Source: Methylophilus sp. 42 (GTDB lineage Bacteria; Pseudomonadota; Gammaproteobacteria; Burkholderiales; Methylophilaceae). Taken from it: 64,000 bases of DNA. Under the pieces are notes generated by a model that made no database searches, was not told the origin of the DNA, and worked only from the letters and a program-made list of their open reading frames with translations. The stretch covers positions 1,488,001 to 1,552,000 of the forward strand of contig NZ_KB913031.1 in NCBI RefSeq assembly GCF_000384155.1, read 5' to 3'. This document shows positions 34,965-45,383 of this stretch, in pieces (position 1 is the first letter of the stretch; every line of letters begins with the position of its first letter). The position numbers and the translations under genes were made by a program.

Positions 34965-36665
34965 CTATTCTGCCTGTATTTGCGTGCGCCTGAGTGGTTC
35001 GGGGACGTACCACTTTTGTGAGTCGTAGCCGACACCTGCAGGCGGTACTGGATTCATAATACCTTGTATGCGCTTATGGATGGCCGTCAGGCCGTAGCCT
35101 GCAGATAAATACACCAGTGGGCTATCATCATAAAGCACCTTGGCAAAATCATGATAAATCTGCATACGTTTTTCCGGATCAAATTCCAGGCGACCTTGCT
35201 CGAGTAATTTATCCACGGCTGGATTGTTATAGCCAATAAAATTGAATTGCCCAGGCTTTTGCTGGCTGGAATGCCAGATGGTGTATTGATCTGGATCTAA
35301 CCCCAAGCCCCAGCCCATGACGACCGCGTCAAAGTCGCCTGGTTTAATAAAGTTGGTCAGCAGGCTGGCCCATTCCAGGGTGCGGATATGCGTTTCAATG
35401 CCGACCTCTTTCAAGCGGCGCTGGATAATCACCGCTGTTTTTTCGCGCTGTTTATTGCCGAGGTTAGTCAGCACTTCAAACGATAATTTTTTGCCGTTGC
35501 GTTCCACAATGCCGTCACCGTCACTGTCTTGGTAGCCTGCTTCTGCCAGCAGTTGTTTTGCTTTCGTTGGGTCGAATGGGTAGGGCGTCAGTTGTGGATT
35601 GCTCCAGCGCGTGCCGGGCTTGTAAGGGGAGGCAATGGTAATGCCCAAACCTAAGTAAACACCGTCAATAATTTCTTGCTTGTCTATGGCGTAATTGATT
35701 GCTTTACGGATGCGTACATCATCAAATGGTTTGCGTTTAAGGTTAAAGCCAAGATAGGTGTAGCTATTGCCCAGCTCTTTATACTGATTGAGCCTGGCTT
35801 GCAGGGCTGGGCGTGATGGAATGATGCGCGCATAGGTAATCGGGTCCATATTCATGCTGTCAATGTTATCCGCCATTAACTCCAGAAATTGTGCCGCCGG
35901 ATCGGGGATAATGCGCTCAATCAAATGGTCAATGTTGGCCGGGCCTAACACGGATTTAGGATTCTTTTCCAGTTTGATATATTCACCATGTCGCCATTCT
36001 TTTAACTGGTAATAATGGCTGCTTAACGGTTTTTGCGCAAAACTGGTGGTGCGGATATCCTGTCCGGCCAGTTTATGTTTGGGCAATACTTGCAAGCTGG
36101 CCCAACTCTCGAGTGCTGGCGCAAACGGTTGTGAATAATGCACGATAAACGTGCGGGCATCCGGTGCCTCGGCTTTTGTGACTAACTGGTAGTCCGAGGC
36201 ATAGGGGCTATGCGTATTTTCATCGGTAATCAGTTGCCAGGTGAATAGGATGTCTGCACTGGTAAGTGGTTTGCCATCCGCCCATTGCAAGCCGGGTTTC
36301 AATCTAAAGGTAATGGTTTTCTTGTCATCGGCCACTTGCCATGACTCAGCCAGTTCACCGGTCAAATCCAGATTCTGGTCATACTTGAGCACTGAGTTAA
36401 ACAGGTAAGCGCCAATCGCCAGAGAGGCAGATTCACCCGCAACCATGCCTATCATGCTGCTCGGGTCTGAGGGCATGGCGCTGATCATAGTGCCGCCAGG
36501 TTGTGCAGGGTAGGTCTGGTTAAGGGCTGGGATATTTTTATCCGGTTGATCTGAGCCGCAAGCGATCAAGCAGCTAGACAACACGCCGACGGCAAATCGT
36601 TGACCGGTCGACACATGCCGCTTGGTGCGAATGTTATGCATGCCGGACAATGGTTGGTTTGTCAT
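34965..36665 (-). CDS. ABC transporter substrate-binding lipoprotein (family 5)
   Basis: Periplasm-facing binding protein for peptides or similar solutes, 566 residues. The signal has a lipobox (VGVLSSCLIACGSD) and the body follows the SBP_bac_5 pattern (AESWQVADDKKTITFRLKPG is the 20-residue core; then ADILFTWQ). The DSDGDGIVERNGK segment is typical of the MicC/YejA-like group. The start may be 36665 or the ATG eight codons later. It is first in an operon with two permeases and fabI. Confidence 0.88.
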   Translation of the reverse strand: MTNQPLSGMHNIRTKRHVSTGQRFAVGVLSSCLIACGSDQPDKNIPALNQTYPAQPGGTMISAMPSDPSSMIGMVAGESASLAIGAYLFNSVLKYDQNLDLTGELAESWQVADDKKTITFRLKPGLQWADGKPLTSADILFTWQLITDENTHSPYASDYQLVTKAEAPDARTFIVHYSQPFAPALESWASLQVLPKHKLAGQDIRTTSFAQKPLSSHYYQLKEWRHGEYIKLEKNPKSVLGPANIDHLIERIIPDPAAQFLELMADNIDSMNMDPITYARIIPSRPALQARLNQYKELGNSYTYLGFNLKRKPFDDVRIRKAINYAIDKQEIIDGVYLGLGITIASPYKPGTRWSNPQLTPYPFDPTKAKQLLAEAGYQDSDGDGIVERNGKKLSFEVLTNLGNKQREKTAVIIQRRLKEVGIETHIRTLEWASLLTNFIKPGDFDAVVMGWGLGLDPDQYTIWHSSQQKPGQFNFIGYNNPAVDKLLEQGRLEFDPEKRMQIYHDFAKVLYDDSPLVYLSAGYGLTAIHKRIQGIMNPVPPAGVGYDSQKWYVPEPLRRTQIQAE

Positions 36666-36679
36666 GGTGTGGGGCCGTG

Positions 36680-38230
36680 TCAGTGTGTCGATTTAGTTTT
36701 TTTACTATGGGTCGCGGTCGTTTTTTTATGTGCAGCAGAGGATGTACTCGTGCGTGTTTTGCTAGAGGCCGTTGTTTTTTTGTGACTAGATTTCCCGCTT
36801 GTTTTTGATCCGCGTGTTTGGCTAGTGTTGCTGGCTTTCTCTTCCTGCTTTTCGAACTGCAATACCTGGCCAACGGCCAGATTTTTCGATTTTAGGTGGT
36901 TTTGCTGCATGATTTGTTTGCTAGTGATGCCATAACGTTTTGCCAGTTTTGCCAATGTATCACCTTGTTTCACCTTATGCGAGATGGATACGGATTTGCT
37001 TGAATATTCTCTTTCAACTGGGATCTCAATCGGTAATTGTGCCATCGCGGCGACATCAATCGGGCGCGTCAGACCGGATTGCACACTGGCAGGGACCAGC
37101 AGTGGTCTGCGCACAATCAGGTTACGGTTAGGCTTGAGGTTATTGGTGGCGCTCAATTCATAAATGCTGATACCAAACTGGCTGGCAATCACACCCAGGC
37201 GCTCACCGCGCTTGGGCTGGTAGCTGTGCCAGTTAGATAATGGCCGATTGTAACCACTGAGGTTGTTGGTAAAGTTGCTGGCAGCCCAGGTAGGTAACAA
37301 TAGCTTTTGATGGCTATTTTCAGTAATCAGCACCGGGCGCGTAAAACTGGGATTCAACGCGTTAAATTCCTCCAGTGAAATCCCTGCCAGTTCAGCCGCC
37401 AGTTTGGCGTCGATTTTATTAGGCGCTTGCACTGTAGTGAAATATGGTTTGTTGGGGATTTCATTAAGCGTTAACCCATAGTTTTCAGGGCGGAAAATAA
37501 TGTTTTTAATCGCCTGCAATTTTGGTACGTAATTACGCGTTTCGTCAGGCAAAGACAAATGCTGGTAGTCGGTCGGTAAGCCTAACTGGCGGTTACGCTC
37601 AATCGCACGTGCCACGGTGCCTTCACCAGCATTGTAAGCAGCCAGCGCCAGATCCCAGGCGCCAAACATGGTGTAGAGTTTTTGCAGGTAGTTAAGCGCA
37701 GCCTGGGTGGCAGCGGTGACGTCTTTACGTGAGTCTTTCCAGTAGTTTTGCTTGAGGCCAAAGTCTTTGCCGGTAGAGGGGATGAATTGCCAGATACCCG
37801 AGGCTTTGCTGGTAGACAGTGCTTTCGGGTTAAAGCCGCTTTCAATCATGGGTAGCAGCGCGATTTCAGTCGGCATGCCTCTTTTTTCGACTTCAACCAC
37901 AATATGGTAAAGGTACTTCTTGCTGCGCTCCAGCATGCGTGACACATAGTCCGGGCGTGAGGCATACCACTGCTCGTGCTTGTTGGTATAGGTGGAATCT
38001 ATGTCAGGCATGTTAAAGCCGTCACGCACACGATCCCACAGGCTATCTTGCAGGGTTAACGAGTCTTCAAACTGGTAACTGGAATTATAGTTTTCTGATT
38101 CCGGGCCGCCGTAACTTTCATCATAACTGCCGTTGTCATCCGACATGCTGGCTGGCTCTACGTATTCAGCCAATGCCAATAATGGAAAGGCCGAAAGGGC
38201 GGCACATAGCAGTAATTTTTTAAAACGCAT
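36680..38230 (-). CDS. mltD: MltD-type membrane-bound lytic transglycosylase
   Basis: Cleaves peptidoglycan glycan strands to anhydro-muropeptides. From ATG 38230 the protein has 516 residues: a signal peptide (MRFKKLLLCAALSAFPLLALA), a goose-lysozyme-like SLT domain with catalytic Glu130 in MIESGFNP, then LysM repeats (HKVKQGDTLAKLAKRYGITS is the clearest), and a basic Ser/Thr/Lys-rich tail. The long frame to 38377 adds 49 residues before the signal and is rejected. gloB lies upstream on the same strand, as in many proteobacteria. Confidence 0.9.
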   Translation of the reverse strand: MRFKKLLLCAALSAFPLLALAEYVEPASMSDDNGSYDESYGGPESENYNSSYQFEDSLTLQDSLWDRVRDGFNMPDIDSTYTNKHEQWYASRPDYVSRMLERSKKYLYHIVVEVEKRGMPTEIALLPMIESGFNPKALSTSKASGIWQFIPSTGKDFGLKQNYWKDSRKDVTAATQAALNYLQKLYTMFGAWDLALAAYNAGEGTVARAIERNRQLGLPTDYQHLSLPDETRNYVPKLQAIKNIIFRPENYGLTLNEIPNKPYFTTVQAPNKIDAKLAAELAGISLEEFNALNPSFTRPVLITENSHQKLLLPTWAASNFTNNLSGYNRPLSNWHSYQPKRGERLGVIASQFGISIYELSATNNLKPNRNLIVRRPLLVPASVQSGLTRPIDVAAMAQLPIEIPVEREYSSKSVSISHKVKQGDTLAKLAKRYGITSKQIMQQNHLKSKNLAVGQVLQFEKQEEKASNTSQTRGSKTSGKSSHKKTTASSKTRTSTSSAAHKKTTATHSKKTKSTH

Positions 38231-38431
38231 GACGGTAATACTTAATCCTGAGACTGTCGCGCAAGCGGATACACGAAAAAACTTGCGCATGCATTGATGA
38301 AACCGGGCGGCCAGGTGGCCATGCCAACCAGCACGTGATTGACGTAACGCATACAAGCGCTTTAAGGAGGACATCATTCTACGTTAATTTTTCAGTGAGA
38401 CAAGTCTTTATGTCTGCACAGGCGATCTGCA

Positions 38432-39217
38432 TCAGAAGTGGTTGCGCCGGGCGCGCAGTTCGGTAAACACATCAATCGGCGACCAGTGCTGAAAAGCTAT
38501 TTGTTTTGACAAGGCTTCGCAGCGCAGAAAAGGGTTAGTTGCTAATTCCAGGGCCAAGGTGGTGGGCAATGTGGGCAAGTTTTGCGCGCGTAAATTCGCA
38601 GTATTTTGCGCACGCTGCTGCAAGTCCGGATTGTCGGGGTCCACTGTTTGTGCAAAAGCGATATTGTGGGCCGTATATTCATGCGCCGGATAAATCAGCG
38701 TGTCAGCTGGCAGTGCAGCGATGTGTCGCAGCGAGGCATACATTTGTGAGGGCGTACCTTCAAACAAACGGCCACAGCCTGCGCCAAACAATACGTCGCC
38801 ACTAAACAGGTGCTGGTGGTTGAGGTAGTAAGCTACATGATCCAGGGTATGCCCTGGCAAAGCCAGCACATCGCAAGTTAATGTGCCAGTGCCAAAGTGT
38901 GCAAATGTGAGGTGATCACCTTGTTTGACGCGCTTGGCCTGCAATGACTGATAAGCCGGGTGGTCGCTGTCCGGCGCATAGACCGGGCATTGCCAGCGCT
39001 GCTGTAGCGCTGCGGCCCCGCCAACATGATCTGCATGGTGGTGGGTCAGCAATATGCCATCAAGTTGCAACTGGCGATCCTGTAGCGCTTGTGCTACGAC
39101 CTCGGCATCACCAGGGTCGACCACCAGCGCATGTTGACCACAGTGAATCAGCCATAAATAATTATCGCTAAAAGCGGGCAGTGCGGTGATCTCTATGCTT
39201 GCAGAAGTGACGTGCAT
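38432..39217 (-). CDS. gloB: Hydroxyacylglutathione hydrolase (glyoxalase II)
   Basis: Hydrolyses S-lactoylglutathione in methylglyoxal detoxification. The 261-residue metallo-beta-lactamase-fold protein has the binuclear metal motif HHHADH (59-64), the second metal His in LPGHTLDHV, FSGDVLFGAGCGRLFEG, and PAHEYT. It is divergent from the methyltransferase gene. Confidence 0.94.
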   Translation of the reverse strand: MHVTSASIEITALPAFSDNYLWLIHCGQHALVVDPGDAEVVAQALQDRQLQLDGILLTHHHADHVGGAAALQQRWQCPVYAPDSDHPAYQSLQAKRVKQGDHLTFAHFGTGTLTCDVLALPGHTLDHVAYYLNHQHLFSGDVLFGAGCGRLFEGTPSQMYASLRHIAALPADTLIYPAHEYTAHNIAFAQTVDPDNPDLQQRAQNTANLRAQNLPTLPTTLALELATNPFLRCEALSKQIAFQHWSPIDVFTELRARRNHF

Positions 39218-39318
39218 CCCGCATCATTGAAAAAATGGTCATGATTGTCAAGGCACAATCGTGTTTAAGCGCTTATTTGTTCGCTTTGTTTTAACTCTGG
39301 CATTTTGGGGAGTCTACC

Positions 39319-40113
39319 TTGCAATCCAGCCAGTCTGCTACTTTGAATACAACTGCTTTTGAAGCCATGGCTTTGGGCAGCTACATCGCGCAGCGCGAGA
39401 TTCCGCTCTATGCGCAAACGGTCGCTGATGTGTTTGGCTTTCATGCCTTGCAGATCGGCTGGCCGACGCATGACTTGCTTGAGCAATGCCGCATCCCCTA
39501 CAAACATTCCTTGCAACTCACCGCTGCGCCAAATGCTTCATTGCTTTGTGAAAGTGAGTTTTTGCCTTTTGCCGAACAGTCGGTGGACCTGGTGTGCATG
39601 CCGCATGTGCTGGAACAGTGTGCCGACCCGCAACAGACGCTACGTGAAGTATTCCGCGTGTTGGTACCTGAAGGCACGCTGATACTGACGGGCATCACAC
39701 CGCTGAGTGGGTTAGGGCTGCGCGCCCGGGTCGGCCAGTTTAAGCAGGCTGGACGATTTCAGCGCTTGTTCACTGCCTGGCGTATACGCGATTGGCTCAA
39801 CGTGCTGGGATTTGAAGTGGTGCATAGCGGTAGCCTGGTGCATGCCTTGCCGGTGAATGACCCGTTGTGGCTGGCGCGGCAATCTTGCCTTGAGCGTTGG
39901 GGGCGGCACACTTGTGGCATGACCGGTGGTGTGTATTTCCTGATTGCCAAAAAAAGGGTATTGAATGTGCGCTTGCTGAAACCTGAATGGAAAAAATCTC
40001 CGCTCAACCATGCTTTGCAAGTGCGAAAAGGCCAGTCCAGCATACAAAAACAGGCACAAAAACAGTTAGAATGCGCGGATGTCGACACAACAATGGATAG
40101 AAATGTACGCTGA
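39319..40113 (+). CDS. SAM-dependent methyltransferase-like protein
   Basis: A 264-residue class I methyltransferase-like protein of the Methyltransf_11 type: the acidic and post-I segments are visible ([20 protein letters not shown], 20 residues, then [16 protein letters not shown]), but the N-terminal glycine loop is weak. The start is TTG at 39319, set by GGGGAG six bases upstream. The C-terminus is basic, and the gene overlaps rnhA by 35 bases. Placement between gloB and rnhA is common in betaproteobacteria; the substrate is unknown. Confidence 0.8.
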   Translation: MQSSQSATLNTTAFEAMALGSYIAQREIPLYAQTVADVFGFHALQIGWPTHDLLEQCRIPYKHSLQLTAAPNASLLCESEFLPFAEQSVDLVCMPHVLEQCADPQQTLREVFRVLVPEGTLILTGITPLSGLGLRARVGQFKQAGRFQRLFTAWRIRDWLNVLGFEVVHSGSLVHALPVNDPLWLARQSCLERWGRHTCGMTGGVYFLIAKKRVLNVRLLKPEWKKSPLNHALQVRKGQSSIQKQAQKQLECADVDTTMDRNVR

Positions 40114-40528
40114 TGGTGCCTGCAAAGGCAATCCTGGCGTCGGGGGCTGGGGTGTATGGCTCAAAGCAGGTGAGCATGAAAAGTCACTGTTTGGGGGCGA
40201 AGCGCTGACCACGAATAACCGCATGGAAATGATGGCGGTGATTCAAGGGCTGCAAGCATTAAAAAAGCCCTCTCAGGTGAAGGTGTATACAGACTCCAGC
40301 TATGTGCAAAAAGGTATGACAGAGTGGCTGGCAGGCTGGAAAAAAAAGCAATGGCGAACAGCAGATAAAAAACCGGTCAAAAATGCTGACTTGTGGCAAA
40401 TGCTGGACGCACTGGCAGTCACGCACCAGATCGAATGGATCTGGGTCAAAGGACATGCCGGTAATGAAGGCAATGAGCGCGCCGATGCACTGGCCAATCA
40501 GGGCGTGCTGACGGTTGCAGCGGGTTAA
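40079..40528 (+). CDS. rnhA: Ribonuclease HI
   Basis: Degrades the RNA strand of RNA-DNA hybrids. The 149 residues carry the DEDD active site: the Asp in [11 protein letters not shown], the Glu in NNRMEMMAV, the Asp in VYTDSSYV, and the Asp in [10 protein letters not shown] basic handle ([14 protein letters not shown]) binds the hybrid. The gene starts inside the methyltransferase gene and is followed 12 bases later by dnaQ. Confidence 0.95.
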   Translation: MSTQQWIEMYADGACKGNPGVGGWGVWLKAGEHEKSLFGGEALTTNNRMEMMAVIQGLQALKKPSQVKVYTDSSYVQKGMTEWLAGWKKKQWRTADKKPVKNADLWQMLDALAVTHQIEWIWVKGHAGNEGNERADALANQGVLTVAAG

Positions 40529-40540
40529 CAGGGGGATTGC

Positions 40541-41221
40541 ATGAGACAGATTTTTCTCGATACGGAAACCACCGGTTTATATCCGGACCAGGGCCATCGC
40601 ATTATTGAAATTGCGGCAGTAGAAATCTTTAACCGCAGGCCGACCCAGCGCCATTTTCACATCTACATCAATCCAGAACGTGAGATCGATCCAGGCGCGC
40701 AAGAAGTGCATGGTATTTCTCTGGAGTTCTTGCAGGACAAACCGTTATTCGCAAGTATTGCCGCAGAGTTTGTCGAGTTTATCCGGGGTGCCGAGTTAAT
40801 TATCCATAATGCGCCGTTCGATATTGGCTTTCTTAATATGGAACTCGCCAAACTCGGCCAGGACAAGCTGGAGACCTATGTCAGCGGCATTATCGATACC
40901 TTGAAAATGGCCAAGGAAATGCGGCCAGGGCAGCGTAACAACCTGGATGCCTTGTGCCGCCACTTTGGCATTGATAACTCGCAGCGTACCTTACACGGCG
41001 CTTTGCTGGATGCGGAGTTGCTGGCTGAAGTCTATATCGCCATGACGCGTGGCCAGGAAAGCTTGCTGATGGAGTTATCCAGCCCGGTAGAGCAAACGAC
41101 GCATACGCATCTGGCAGTAGATTTTTCTGCATTAAAGCTGGTCACGGCAGATGCAGAAGAGTTGGACGCGCATCAACAATACATCAGCGGCCTTGCCAAG
41201 GCCGGTGCAACTTCATGGTAG
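40541..41221 (+). CDS. dnaQ: DNA polymerase III epsilon subunit
   Basis: Proofreading 3'-5' exonuclease of the replicative polymerase. The 226-residue DEDDh exonuclease has FLDTETTGL at the start, IHNAPFDIGFL, and HGALLDAELLAEVY with the general-base His. The C-terminal segment should bind the polymerase. Linkage to rnhA is conserved across proteobacteria. Confidence 0.95.
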   Translation: MRQIFLDTETTGLYPDQGHRIIEIAAVEIFNRRPTQRHFHIYINPEREIDPGAQEVHGISLEFLQDKPLFASIAAEFVEFIRGAELIIHNAPFDIGFLNMELAKLGQDKLETYVSGIIDTLKMAKEMRPGQRNNLDALCRHFGIDNSQRTLHGALLDAELLAEVYIAMTRGQESLLMELSSPVEQTTHTHLAVDFSALKLVTADAEELDAHQQYISGLAKAGATSW

Positions 41222-41333
41222 CGACAGCATTAACATGATGTCATGGCTGCTTATCGGGCATTTGAGATCAGACGCCATAAGCTAATATGCAGTAAGTATC
41301 AATCGGTAAAACTATTCTGGATTTAGGTCTTTT

Positions 41334-42419
41334 ATGCTTACAGAAACAATCGTAGTTACCGGCGGCGCCGGTTTTATTGGCAGCAACTTTGTCAATGCCT
41401 GGGTCAGGCACAAGTTGGGGACAGTGATCAATCTGGATAAGTTGACCTATGCCGGCAACATGGAAAACCTGGCCGGTATCAGCCAAAATCCTCACCATAT
41501 TTTTGTGCATGCGGATATCGGTGACCGTGTGGCGGTTAAAGCGTTGCTGGAAACGCATCGGCCGCGTGCGATACTCAATTTCGCGGCCGAGAGCCACGTG
41601 GACCGTTCTATCCATGGGCCGGATGCCTTTATTCAAACCAATGTCGTGGGTACTTTTAACTTGCTGGAAGAAGTACGCGCCTATTGGCAAGCGTTGCCGG
41701 TGGACGAGCAACAGCAGTTCCGCTTCCTGCATGTGTCCACTGACGAAGTCTACGGTTCGCTGGGGCCAAATGATCCGGCGTTTAAGGAAACCAATACTTA
41801 TCAGCCGAATAGCCCATACTCAGCTTCAAAAGCGGCCTCTGACCATCTGGTGCGTGCCTATCACCACACTTATGGCTTGCCGACGCTGACCACCAACTGT
41901 TCCAACAATTATGGTCCGTATCACTTTCCGGAAAAGCTGATTCCGCTGGTGATACACAATGCCTTGTCTGGTAAACCATTACCTATTTATGGTAATGGCA
42001 GTAATATTCGCGACTGGTTGTATGTCGAAGACCATTGCAGTGCGATTCGCGAGGTATTGGCCAAAGGCAAAGTAGGGGAAACCTACAACATCGGTGGCTG
42101 GAATGAAAAAACCAACCTCGATGTGGTGCATACCTTGTGCGATATCCTCGATCAGGAGCGACCAAAAGCGCAAGGCAGTTACCGTGACCAGATGACCTTT
42201 GTTAAGGATAGGCCGGGCCATGATGCGCGCTACGCGATTGATGCCAGCAAGATTGAGCAAGAGCTGGGCTGGAAGCCAGAGGAAACGTTTGAAACCGGTA
42301 TCCGTAAAACCGTGCGCTGGTACTTGGAGCATCATGCGTGGGTGGCGCGTGTCACCAGCGGTGAATACCAGCATTGGCTGAACAAGAATTACCACGAACG
42401 TGGAGAGGAGCTCGCATAA
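41334..42419 (+). CDS. rfbB: dTDP-glucose 4,6-dehydratase
   Basis: Second step of dTDP-L-rhamnose synthesis. The 361-residue extended SDR has the NAD loop [19 protein letters not shown], and the [12 protein letters not shown] catalytic Tyr-Lys pair. First gene of rfbBACD; its stop overlaps the rfbA start (TAATG). Confidence 0.96.
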   Translation: MLTETIVVTGGAGFIGSNFVNAWVRHKLGTVINLDKLTYAGNMENLAGISQNPHHIFVHADIGDRVAVKALLETHRPRAILNFAAESHVDRSIHGPDAFIQTNVVGTFNLLEEVRAYWQALPVDEQQQFRFLHVSTDEVYGSLGPNDPAFKETNTYQPNSPYSASKAASDHLVRAYHHTYGLPTLTTNCSNNYGPYHFPEKLIPLVIHNALSGKPLPIYGNGSNIRDWLYVEDHCSAIREVLAKGKVGETYNIGGWNEKTNLDVVHTLCDILDQERPKAQGSYRDQMTFVKDRPGHDARYAIDASKIEQELGWKPEETFETGIRKTVRWYLEHHAWVARVTSGEYQHWLNKNYHERGEELA

Positions 42420-43300
42420 TGGCAAGAAAAGGCATTGTACTGGCCGGTGGCTCCGGCACACGCTTGTACCCGGTGACCCAAGTGGTTTCCAAGCAGCTGT
42501 TGCCCGTGTATGACAAACCCATGATTTACTACCCTTTGTCGGCCCTGATGCTGGCAGGCATACGCGAGGTGCTGATTATTTCCACGCCCATGGATACCCC
42601 GCGTTTTAAAGAGCTGCTGGGCGATGGCAGCCAGTGGGGCATGCGCATTGAATATCAGGTGCAGCCGTCTCCAGATGGCCTGGCACAAGCATTTATCCTC
42701 GGTGAGTCCTTCATTGGAAACGATACCAGCGCACTGGTACTGGGCGACAATATTTTTTATGGGCATGAGTTGGGCGAAATGGCCATGGCTGCCGGGCAGC
42801 GTGAGCAGGGCGCGACTGTGTTTGCTTACCCGGTGAATGATCCCGAGCGTTATGGCGTAGTGGAGTTTGATGCGCAAGGCACCGCCATTAGCCTAGAAGA
42901 GAAGCCGACACAGCCGAAATCCCGCTATGCAGTGACGGGTTTGTATTTTTACGATCAACGTGTGGTCGATATTGCCAAAAACCTCAAACCCTCGCCACGC
43001 GGTGAGCTTGAAATTACCGATGTCAATAAGCAATACCTGGCCTGGGGTGAGCTCAACGTTGAGGTCATGGGCCGTGGCATGGCATGGCTGGATACCGGCA
43101 CCCACGAGTCTCTGCTTGAAGCCAGTGGCTTTATTCAAACCATTGAAAAGCGCCAGGGCTTGAAAATCTCCTGCCTGGAAGAAATTGCCTACCGCCAGGG
43201 TTTTATCAATGCCGAGCAATTGGATAAATTGGCTGATAAATATGCCAAAAATGGCTATGGGCAGTATCTGAAACAAATTCTCAAAGAGCAGGTGTTTTAA
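42419..43300 (+). CDS. rfbA: Glucose-1-phosphate thymidylyltransferase
   Basis: Makes dTDP-glucose from dTTP and glucose 1-phosphate. 293 residues with the nucleotide loop [13 protein letters not shown] and [13 protein letters not shown] 42419 follows GAGAGGAG and overlaps the rfbB stop by one base; the longer frame to 42374 is rejected. Confidence 0.96.
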   Translation: MARKGIVLAGGSGTRLYPVTQVVSKQLLPVYDKPMIYYPLSALMLAGIREVLIISTPMDTPRFKELLGDGSQWGMRIEYQVQPSPDGLAQAFILGESFIGNDTSALVLGDNIFYGHELGEMAMAAGQREQGATVFAYPVNDPERYGVVEFDAQGTAISLEEKPTQPKSRYAVTGLYFYDQRVVDIAKNLKPSPRGELEITDVNKQYLAWGELNVEVMGRGMAWLDTGTHESLLEASGFIQTIEKRQGLKISCLEEIAYRQGFINAEQLDKLADKYAKNGYGQYLKQILKEQVF

Positions 43301-43851
43301 TGCAAGTGTTGGCAACAAACATTCCAGAAGTATTGATTCTGGAGCCTAAAGTATTTGGCGATGCCCGTGGCTTTTTCCTGGAAAGCTTTAACGCCAACAC
43401 CTTTAAAGATTGCACCGGGCTGGATGTGCAATTTGTACAAGATAACCACTCGCGGTCTGGCAGAGGTGTATTACGCGGCCTGCATTACCAGATACAGCAA
43501 CCGCAGGGCAAGCTGGTGCGGGTGGTGCAGGGCGAGGTATTTGATGTCGCGGTGGATATGCGCAGTGACTCGCCGACCTTTGGCCAATGGACGGGTGCAC
43601 ATTTGAATGCGGAAAATCACCGTCAGCTGTGGATTCCGCCGGGATTTGCACATGGCTTTGTCGTGTTGTCTGAGACGGCAGACTTTTTGTATAAAACCAC
43701 CGACTATTATGCGCCGCAGCATGAGGCTTGCCTGAAATGGGATGATGCCACGGTGGGCGTAGACTGGCCCTTGACTCAGGCGCCTAGCCTGTCGGCCAAA
43801 GACCAGCAGGGCTTATCCTGGGCAGATGCACCTAAATTTGATGTCATTTGA
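43300..43851 (+). CDS. rfbC: dTDP-4-dehydrorhamnose 3,5-epimerase
   Basis: Epimerises C3 and C5 of the keto-sugar. The 183-residue cupin has QDNHSRSGRGVLRGLHYQ with the catalytic His, FDVAVDMR, and PPGFAHGFVVLSE. The start overlaps the rfbA stop by one base (TAATG). Confidence 0.96.
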   Translation: MQVLATNIPEVLILEPKVFGDARGFFLESFNANTFKDCTGLDVQFVQDNHSRSGRGVLRGLHYQIQQPQGKLVRVVQGEVFDVAVDMRSDSPTFGQWTGAHLNAENHRQLWIPPGFAHGFVVLSETADFLYKTTDYYAPQHEACLKWDDATVGVDWPLTQAPSLSAKDQQGLSWADAPKFDVI

Positions 43852-43866
43852 CCAGTTGATTGAGCT

Positions 43867-44787
43867 ATGAAAAAAATTCTGTTAACCGGCGTCAGCGGTC
43901 AAGTGGGTCACGCATTACAGCAACAATTGGCTTTAGAGTTAGCCAATGAGTGGCAAGTGGTGGCCTGTGACCGCCACCAGCTGGATTTAACGCAGCCTGA
44001 TCATATCAGGCGCATGGTGCGCGAAATTGCACCAGATTTGATCGTTAATCCGGCGGCGTATACGGCGGTGGATAAAGCAGAGTCTGAGCGTGAATTGGCC
44101 TATGCCATTAATGCGGTTGCGCCAGGCGTATTGGCGGAAGAAGCCGCCAGGCTCAACGCCGGGCTGATTCATTTTTCAACCGATTATGTCTATGACGGCA
44201 CACAACACTCTGCTTATGTAGAAAGCGATACCGTTAACCCGATCAGCATCTATGGCGCTAGCAAGCTGGCCGGTGAAGAGGCGATTCGCCAAGTTGGGCT
44301 GCCGCACCTGGTTTTACGTACCAGCTGGGTTTATGGCAGCTATGGTAAAAACTTTCTAAAAACCATTATTCGCTTAGCCAAAGAGCGCGAAAACTTGCGT
44401 ATTGTGGCAGACCAGTACGGCGCACCGACATCAGATGCTGCCATTGCCAAAGCAGTGACAGAATTAGTCACACGCTGGCATCAGGAAGATGTGACACAAA
44501 CTGGTGTGTATCATCTGGTGAATAGCGGAGAAACATCCTGGTTTGGCTTTGCCAGTGAAATCGTGGCGCAGTATCGTGCATTAGAGAGCGTACGCGGCTG
44601 GCCAGCTTTAGCCGTGAAAGACGTGCAGCCTATTGCGGCAGCCGAATATCCCACGCCAGCCAAACGCCCGGCAAACTCAAGGCTCTCAACCGCCAAGCTT
44701 GAACAAACGTTTGGTGTGACCTTGCCGGAGTGGTCGATCGCCTTAAATCAGGTGATGGCTGAATTAGCCGCCGCCGCGACTGATTAA
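43867..44787 (+). CDS. rfbD: dTDP-4-dehydrorhamnose reductase
   Basis: Final reduction to dTDP-L-rhamnose. The 306-residue SDR has the cofactor loop LTGVSGQVGHAL, NPAAYTAVDKAE, FSTDYVYDG, and YGASKLAGE. Last gene of rfbBACD; the rhamnose is presumably used for O-antigen or exopolysaccharide, but no glycosyltransferases are in the window. Confidence 0.95.
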   Translation: MKKILLTGVSGQVGHALQQQLALELANEWQVVACDRHQLDLTQPDHIRRMVREIAPDLIVNPAAYTAVDKAESERELAYAINAVAPGVLAEEAARLNAGLIHFSTDYVYDGTQHSAYVESDTVNPISIYGASKLAGEEAIRQVGLPHLVLRTSWVYGSYGKNFLKTIIRLAKERENLRIVADQYGAPTSDAAIAKAVTELVTRWHQEDVTQTGVYHLVNSGETSWFGFASEIVAQYRALESVRGWPALAVKDVQPIAAAEYPTPAKRPANSRLSTAKLEQTFGVTLPEWSIALNQVMAELAAAATD

Positions 44788-44825
44788 CCTGTTTTAATGA
44801 CTAATTCGTTTGAACCTGGTTAGGC

Positions 44826-45266
44826 CTAGTCAAACGCATCGGTCCAGCTATTGGGCGTTTCGTAGAGCCTGACTTTCATCAGTTTCAGATGGTTGCCAAA
44901 AGTGTCCCTGTATTGCGCTTTGAGCAATCTGAAGGCCTCTGCAGCCATATTCTCGGCCGTTGGAATGGTCGGGAATACAATGGTTTTGTGATTTGGCAGG
45001 CTATTGAGAAAGTCCAGAACGGCGGCATCTCCCCGGTAGACGAGGAAGGCATGGTCCCAGCGGTCAACGATGGTTTCACGGGCAATGCGTTTGACGTCGG
45101 CAAAGTCCATCACCATTCCGTTTTCTGAAGCGTGTTCAGCGTGGATGATGTCGCCCGAGAGGGTAATCTCTATGGCGTAACGGTGGCCGTGCAGATTGCG
45201 ACATTGACTTTTATGATCAGGAATACGATGTCCGGCATCGAATTCCAAGCGTGTAGTAATTTCCAT
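44826..45266 (-). CDS. queD: 6-carboxytetrahydropterin synthase
   Basis: Queuosine/deazaguanine pathway enzyme converting dihydroneopterin triphosphate to carboxytetrahydropterin. 146 residues with zinc His ligands in FDAGHRIP and NLHGHRY, GMVMDFADVK, and WDHAFL. queF, a later step of the same pathway, lies 2 kb away. Confidence 0.92.
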   Translation of the reverse strand: MEITTRLEFDAGHRIPDHKSQCRNLHGHRYAIEITLSGDIIHAEHASENGMVMDFADVKRIARETIVDRWDHAFLVYRGDAAVLDFLNSLPNHKTIVFPTIPTAENMAAEAFRLLKAQYRDTFGNHLKLMKVRLYETPNSWTDAFD

Positions 45267-45383
45267 CCCGGCATTATATCAGGCAACTATAATCAGTAAC
45301 CACCGTGATATCAGTCAGCAATGGTGCACGCTGTGCGTGATGATTGATCAGGCATTAGCGCCTGCATTCATGCTTCGGGCAGA

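Noticed and set aside
44815-44828. GTTAGGC-like core near the rfbD/queD junction
   Set aside because: It has no partner RYYYAAC core at attC distance and no inner hairpin; chance match.
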